DNA from: Campylobacter concisus
Lineage (GTDB): Bacteria > Campylobacterota > Campylobacteria > Campylobacterales > Campylobacteraceae
Length of the DNA stretch: 64,000 bases
NCBI RefSeq assembly: GCF_001891085.1
Contig: NZ_JXUP01000006.1
Coordinates: 62,001-126,000 of the forward strand
Direction: 5' to 3'
Shown here: positions 60,247-64,000 of the stretch, piece after piece
How positions within the stretch are numbered: the stretch's first letter is position 1
How the letters are laid out: each line of letters begins with the position of its first letter
Notes under the pieces: generated by a model
Told to the model about the DNA's origin: nothing
The model's input: only the letters and a program-made list of their open reading frames with translations
Database searches by the model: none
Position numbers and translations under genes: made by a program

Positions 60247-61109
60247 TATTTTTGCTCGTAAAATTTATGCAAAAGAGAAATTTCATCACGTGAGCCAAAA
60301 AAGCATGGCGTAGTTTGGTGAATTTTTTCTATTTTTATATCAAAGAGTGTTTGGTTTTTGCCATCTGTCGTTGCGCCCTTTGCGTTTTCATATATAAAGG
60401 CAAATGGCAACACTTCAAAGACAACCCTTAGCTTGCCATTTGGATGATCGCTCGTTGCTGGGTAGCTAAAAAGACCGCCGCCTTTTAGTAAAATTTGATG
60501 CAAGTCGCTCACCATAGCGCCTGAGTATCTTAGTCTGTAGCCCTGGTTAAATAGCTCGTTTATGAAATTTCTATGCGTTTGGCTCCAGCCTTTTTGTGTA
60601 GCTCCCGTGGCGTTTAGCTTGCCTTTTTCTTTTAGCTCAAGCTCTTTTACAAATTTAAACTCGCCATCTTTGCCAAGTCTATAAAATTTAGGCAAAGTGC
60701 CCTTTTTCTCGGCAATTACTAGCTCAAGTCTTGGACCATAGATGCTGTAAGCTGCGGCTATTAAATTTTCTGGTTTTACCTCGTCTTCGTAGATGCCAAA
60801 GATCGAGCCAACGGCGAAATTTACATCAACTAAGCTTGAGCCATCGAGTGGATCGTAAGCGATGATAAATTTAGCATTTTTATTTATCTCAAGCTCGTCC
60901 TCTTTCTCTTCGCTAATTAGTGCTTTTACGCATGAAAGCTGCTTAAATTTAGCCGTGATGATCTCATCGCTTTTGACATCAAGCTTTAGCTGGGTGTCGC
61001 CAGTTGCGTTTTCGTGAGTTGTGTAGCCAAGATCGGCGTATTTTATGATCTCGCTTATCTCTTTTGCGATATCTTTAATGGTGTTAAAAATTTGGTTTAG
61101 TTCTTGCAT
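60246..61109 (-). CDS. fbp: Fructose-1,6-bisphosphatase, class I
   Basis: This 287-residue gluconeogenic enzyme hydrolyses fructose-1,6-bisphosphate. The metal-binding block [18 protein letters not shown] is near residue 95. [19 protein letters not shown]-like sequence ([13 protein letters not shown]) and [18 protein letters not shown] are conserved. I start it at the ATG 61109, which overlaps the mobB stop by one base (TAATG); the extra 12 codons upstream belong to mobB. Campylobacter lack phosphofructokinase-driven glycolysis, so this step runs toward sugar synthesis. Confidence 0.95.
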   Translation of the reverse strand: MQELNQIFNTIKDIAKEISEIIKYADLGYTTHENATGDTQLKLDVKSDEIITAKFKQLSCVKALISEEKEDELEINKNAKFIIAYDPLDGSSLVDVNFAVGSIFGIYEDEVKPENLIAAAYSIYGPRLELVIAEKKGTLPKFYRLGKDGEFKFVKELELKEKGKLNATGATQKGWSQTHRNFINELFNQGYRLRYSGAMVSDLHQILLKGGGLFSYPATSDHPNGKLRVVFEVLPFAFIYENAKGATTDGKNQTLFDIKIEKIHQTTPCFFGSRDEISLLHKFYEQK

Positions 61110-61588
61110 TATACAGCCTTTGCATTTTTGATTATCCACGCACAAATGGCGTCTATATCGTCTAAATTTAGATTTGTGATCTCGTAGGGGATCTGCTTTT
61201 TATAAGTGGCGATCGCATCTGAAAAGCTAAGATAAGCTTCATCGATCTCGCTTCTAAAGACGCTTAGTCTTGGCAGTGGCAGTGTCTTTAGCCCCTCGAC
61301 TAAGAGCATGTCAAATTCGCCGATCATCCTTATGACCTCGTCTATGCCTTGCGAGCTTTGCGAAAAGTAAGTCGTTCTAGTCGGACTCATCACGACTACG
61401 TCAGCTCCTGCCTGAGAAAATTTAAAGCTATCCTTGCCTTCAACGTCAAATTTGGCCTTGTCGCCTGGGTCGTGCTTGACTACAACGACCTTTAGCCCAT
61501 CATCTATAAATTTTTTTGCGACTTTTAAGATAAGCGTCGTTTTTCCGCTATTTGAAGGGCCAGAAAAAGCAATGGCAAGTCTTTTCAT
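61109..61588 (-). CDS. mobB: Molybdopterin-guanine dinucleotide biosynthesis protein MobB
   Basis: This 159-residue P-loop GTPase helps MobA in attaching GMP to molybdopterin for bis-MGD enzymes. Walker A is [15 protein letters not shown] at residues 7-21. VVVVKHDPG and [14 protein letters not shown] are conserved blocks, and [14 protein letters not shown] is the third. It links the housekeeping part of the genome to the island, because both selenocysteine formate dehydrogenases need bis-MGD. It is coupled to fbp by a one-base overlap. Confidence 0.93.
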   Translation of the reverse strand: MKRLAIAFSGPSNSGKTTLILKVAKKFIDDGLKVVVVKHDPGDKAKFDVEGKDSFKFSQAGADVVVMSPTRTTYFSQSSQGIDEVIRMIGEFDMLLVEGLKTLPLPRLSVFRSEIDEAYLSFSDAIATYKKQIPYEITNLNLDDIDAICAWIIKNAKAV

Positions 61589-61709
61589 AAGAGCCTTTTT
61601 TGTTAAAATTTCTTGCGATTATAGCTCATATTGGCTTTAAAATTTATGAGTGAAATTTAAAAAATAAAATGCTAAAATGCGAAAAAATTTAATATTTTAA
61701 GAGTTTTTT

Positions 61710-62189
61710 ATGAGAAAATTTACACTATTTTTTATATTTATTTTGATGATATTTGGTTGTGCTGATCAAAAAGTGATCGTGCATGAGCCACTAAAAAATG
61801 AGCTTTTAGCCTACACAAGCAAGAGCGAGATCATCGATGGCACCGATAGAACGCTTATAATCGCAACCTATCTAAATCCTATATATAACTCAAATTTAGA
61901 CGAGAGCAAAGAGCACTTTTTAGTAGCCATAAACCCAAAAGAGCATGCGCAAAATTTGAGTAATATAAAGGTAAATGGCGACTCAAATGCCACAAATGCA
62001 AGGCTGCTTGATGAAAGTGACGAGATGCTTAAATTTGCTGGATTTTCTATGCCTTGGGCGGTCTATTACGAAGTGACCGCACCAAGTAAGCAAAGCGACG
62101 ATCTCGCGCTTAGTTTCGAAATTTATCAGTCAAAGCAGGTTTTGTTAAATTTTCGAAAAGTTGCGAAATCTTTATACTGGAACCATTAA
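61710..62189 (+). CDS. Conserved lipoprotein
   Basis: This 159-residue protein has a lipoprotein signal (KFTLFFIFILMIFGCADQ, Cys near residue 17). The mature part holds HEPLKNELLAYTSKSEIIDG and a C-terminal strand-rich region, with no enzyme motif. The equivalent in C. jejuni order is Cj0842, next to the slt gene. It runs convergent to slt and their coding regions overlap by 80 bases (62110-62189), which is long for such a pair; one of the two C-termini may be shorter or diverged. Function is unknown. Confidence 0.8.
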   Translation: MRKFTLFFIFILMIFGCADQKVIVHEPLKNELLAYTSKSEIIDGTDRTLIIATYLNPIYNSNLDESKEHFLVAINPKEHAQNLSNIKVNGDSNATNARLLDESDEMLKFAGFSMPWAVYYEVTAPSKQSDDLALSFEIYQSKQVLLNFRKVAKSLYWNH

Positions 62190-63747
62190 GCGCCATATAG
62201 ATCACGTAGTTTGCAAGCACCTTCTTGCCGTAGTTTCTAGTTTCAGCCACTGGGACTAGCTCGATCGATAAAAACGGCTCAAATTTCCCCTCTTTAAACA
62301 TATCATCTCTTGTGATGACTTTTTTGGTAAAACCGATACCGCCGTTATACGCGTAGGCTGTAAATAGCGGATGATAGAGAAATTTATCAAGGTAGTTTAG
62401 GTGGTGATTTGCAAATTTAAATGCAACATCGGTTTTAAAAAGATCGTCTTGGTCAAAATTTGGAATTTTTAGCTCTTTTTTGCCGATCGCATTTGCAAGA
62501 AATGGCATAAACTGCATCATACCAAGAGCGTAAGATGTAGAAACGACGCTTGGGATAAAGAGGCTCTCTTGCCTAGCAAGTGCGTAGATCATCGACTTTC
62601 GCTCAGTGCTGATGCCCTCAAGCTCAGGCGAGCTTGGCATCAAAAAGTACTGCTTCTCCCAGCCATGCGCCTTTTGCATGAAGTATGCGTATGCGCCGAT
62701 GCTCTCGTTTGTGTAAAATCTCATTGCAAATTCGCTTGCTTGCGTGGCGTTCATATCCTTTGCAAGGGCAGCGGTTTTGTTCCATAAAAATGGATCGCTC
62801 ACGTCAAAATTTTCGATATTTTGCTTGCTTGGTCTTGGCACGATCACCTCAAGCGGCTCGCCACCGACCAAATCTCTTGCGTAAAGTGAGTAGATATTTG
62901 CATCTTTGCTAGCGCTTAGCTCTTTTAAAAAGCTCTCATCGCCGCTTAGCTCATACTGCCAAAATGTAGCATTATCCCTTTGCCAAGCCCTATCAAAGGT
63001 GTTTTTAGCTCTTGTGAAAAAACTAAATGCAACGTCATTTTGACCAAGCAAGATGGCGTTTAGCCCAAGTATAAATGCGTCGCCTTTTTCGGTGACAGCT
63101 GGATCTATGCTAATTAAATTTCTTCTAAAGCTTTCGTATTTTTTATTAAATACGACATCGTTTAATAAATTTGTAAAGCCCTTTTGCATGTAGAGCTTGT
63201 TCATAAAATTCGCTTCAAAATTTACACTAAAAAGAGCACTTTTGCTTTGCGGGTTTGAAGCGTTAAAAAGCTCCAAAAAGCTCTTTGTATCGTTTGCATT
63301 TGCAAAGCTAAGAGCTGGGTTTGGCTCGTTTAAAGTGCGTAAAATTCTAGCTTTTTCTGGATTTGTGCTTGCAAGATTTGCCGCTAAAATTTCACGAGTT
63401 TTGCTATCAAGTTTTAGAGAAAAGCTCATCGTTGTTAGTAAATTTTGGCAAGCCAAGCTAGTACTTGTGATGTTGCTTACACTTATACCAGGGCACTTGC
63501 TAGGGGCTGCTTTTGGAGGTAAAATTTTATTGATTGATTTTTGAACTAAGCCACTTTTTCTAAAAACGTCGCGTGAAAGCTCTGCTATCTGCTCCTTTGT
63601 GTAGCTGCCCTCGTTTATAAGGCGGTTTATGTAGTAGTCTTTTGCAAGGCTTTTTGGCTCGTTTTTTAGCTCCTCGTAAGTGTAAATTTTAGCTAAAAGA
63701 GCAACGCAGGCTAAAGAGAGGATACTAAAGTGACGCAGCAAAAACAA
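62110..63747 (-). CDS. slt: Soluble lytic murein transglycosylase Slt
   Basis: This 545-residue periplasmic enzyme cleaves murein glycan strands. The signal peptide (LRHFSILSLACVALLAKI) is at the start. A long superhelical alpha domain covers about residues 30-370. The catalytic SLT domain near the end shows ALARQESLFIPSVVSTSYAL, with the Glu, then GMMQFMPFLA and AYAYNGGIGF. It overlaps the convergent lipoprotein gene by 80 bases and its start overlaps the yggT gene by 23. Order matches C. jejuni Cj0842-Cj0844c. Confidence 0.95.
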   Translation of the reverse strand: MFLLRHFSILSLACVALLAKIYTYEELKNEPKSLAKDYYINRLINEGSYTKEQIAELSRDVFRKSGLVQKSINKILPPKAAPSKCPGISVSNITSTSLACQNLLTTMSFSLKLDSKTREILAANLASTNPEKARILRTLNEPNPALSFANANDTKSFLELFNASNPQSKSALFSVNFEANFMNKLYMQKGFTNLLNDVVFNKKYESFRRNLISIDPAVTEKGDAFILGLNAILLGQNDVAFSFFTRAKNTFDRAWQRDNATFWQYELSGDESFLKELSASKDANIYSLYARDLVGGEPLEVIVPRPSKQNIENFDVSDPFLWNKTAALAKDMNATQASEFAMRFYTNESIGAYAYFMQKAHGWEKQYFLMPSSPELEGISTERKSMIYALARQESLFIPSVVSTSYALGMMQFMPFLANAIGKKELKIPNFDQDDLFKTDVAFKFANHHLNYLDKFLYHPLFTAYAYNGGIGFTKKVITRDDMFKEGKFEPFLSIELVPVAETRNYGKKVLANYVIYMALNGSSIKISQLFENLTKPALTDKFRN

Positions 63748-64000
63748 ATAAAAGCCTTATTAAAAATTGATCTATGAGTTGAAGTGCTAAAAGCACGATG
63801 ATTGGGGCAAAGTCTATGCCGTTAAATTCTGTTTTGATGTAGCGTCTGAGGAAGCTATAAACAGGATCGGTCAGCCTATAAAGTAGCTGCACGACTGGCG
63901 AGCTAGGATCAGGCTTGACCCAGCTAATCAGAGCCGCTGCGATGACGATCCACGTATAGACCGTGATGATAAGGTGCAAAATGTTCGCAATCGCTGAAAA
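63725..64000 (-). CDS. YggT-family membrane protein, 5' end outside window
   Basis: This is a small YggT (YGGT repeat) protein with two membrane helices. The visible part has LIITVYTWIVIAAALISWV followed by RLTDPVYSFLRRYI, the family core, and a second helix FAPIIVLLALQLIDQFLI. The frame is open through the right edge of the window (FSAIANIL precedes the visible start at 63979), so the true start is beyond it. YggT proteins are linked to division-site and osmotic functions in other bacteria; the role here is unknown. Confidence 0.85.
   Translation of the reverse strand, partial: FSAIANILHLIITVYTWIVIAAALISWVKPDPSSPVVQLLYRLTDPVYSFLRRYIKTEFNGIDFAPIIVLLALQLIDQFLIRLLFVFAASL

Overview
The window looks like a chromosomal segment of a Campylobacter species, probably from the C. 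concisus/curvus/showae side of the genus. Two blocks keep the gene order known from C. jejuni: ppa, adk, aspS, nadK, recN, cbrR, tatD, lytic transglycosylases, kdsC, lptC, lptA, engB, mreD-like, mrdA (39.9-55.7 kb), and metG, small Cys protein, fbp, mobB, lipoprotein, slt, yggT (58-64 kb). The genus assignment rests on remembered gene order and protein character, not on a database search.

The most striking region is 1.6-24.5 kb. A tRNA-Asn gene follows mnmA, and its last 20 bases plus 4 more recur exactly at 24489-24512, just beyond a tyrosine recombinase gene. The 22.9 kb between the copies has the parts of a mobilizable genomic island: an AlpA-like regulator, a MobV-like relaxase, a HigBA-type toxin-antitoxin pair and the integrase. 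Its cargo is an almost complete formate dehydrogenase module. It includes a cytoplasmic-type selenocysteine enzyme (read through TGA at 4612), an exported selenocysteine FdhA (read through TGA at 9605-9603) with FdhB, a 58-residue Tat peptide and a TorD-like chaperone, the tungstate transporter TupABC, a cysteine desulfurase-like enzyme, a ModE-like regulator and FdhD. A palindromic box, TATGC-N7-GCATA, lies upstream of fdhF, the torD-fdhAB operon, tupA/tupBC and fdhD, so the module probably forms one metal-responsive regulon. The FDH genes are GC-rich (39 of 60 bases at 5221-5280; 36 of 60 at 9001-9060) compared with the flank (22 of 60 at 1321-1380). Inserted among them is an AT-rich two-gene cassette (helicase plus a DUF2290-like partner; 19 of 60 at 16021-16080) next to a decayed IS1595-type element. 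This cassette is a candidate defence system.

From 24.5 to 31 kb lie a PepSY protein, a frameshifted PepSY-like relative, a two-component system, and a compact three-gene operon: NifB-type radical SAM protein, membrane polyferredoxin, and Tat-exported ModA-like binding protein. No nitrogenase gene is present in the window. From 31.3 to 39.6 kb is a type I restriction-modification locus: half-size HsdS, HsdM, full HsdS, a HAD phosphatase-like protein, HsdR and a YgjP-type metalloprotease. Its sigma70-like promoter is flanked by two related 21-bp palindromes.

The remaining 25 kb is mostly housekeeping: nucleotide and cofactor metabolism, cell wall and LPS export, and tRNA and queuosine functions. 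aspS is split by an apparent one-base deletion, which in an essential gene is most likely a sequence error. No rRNA gene or CRISPR array was seen.
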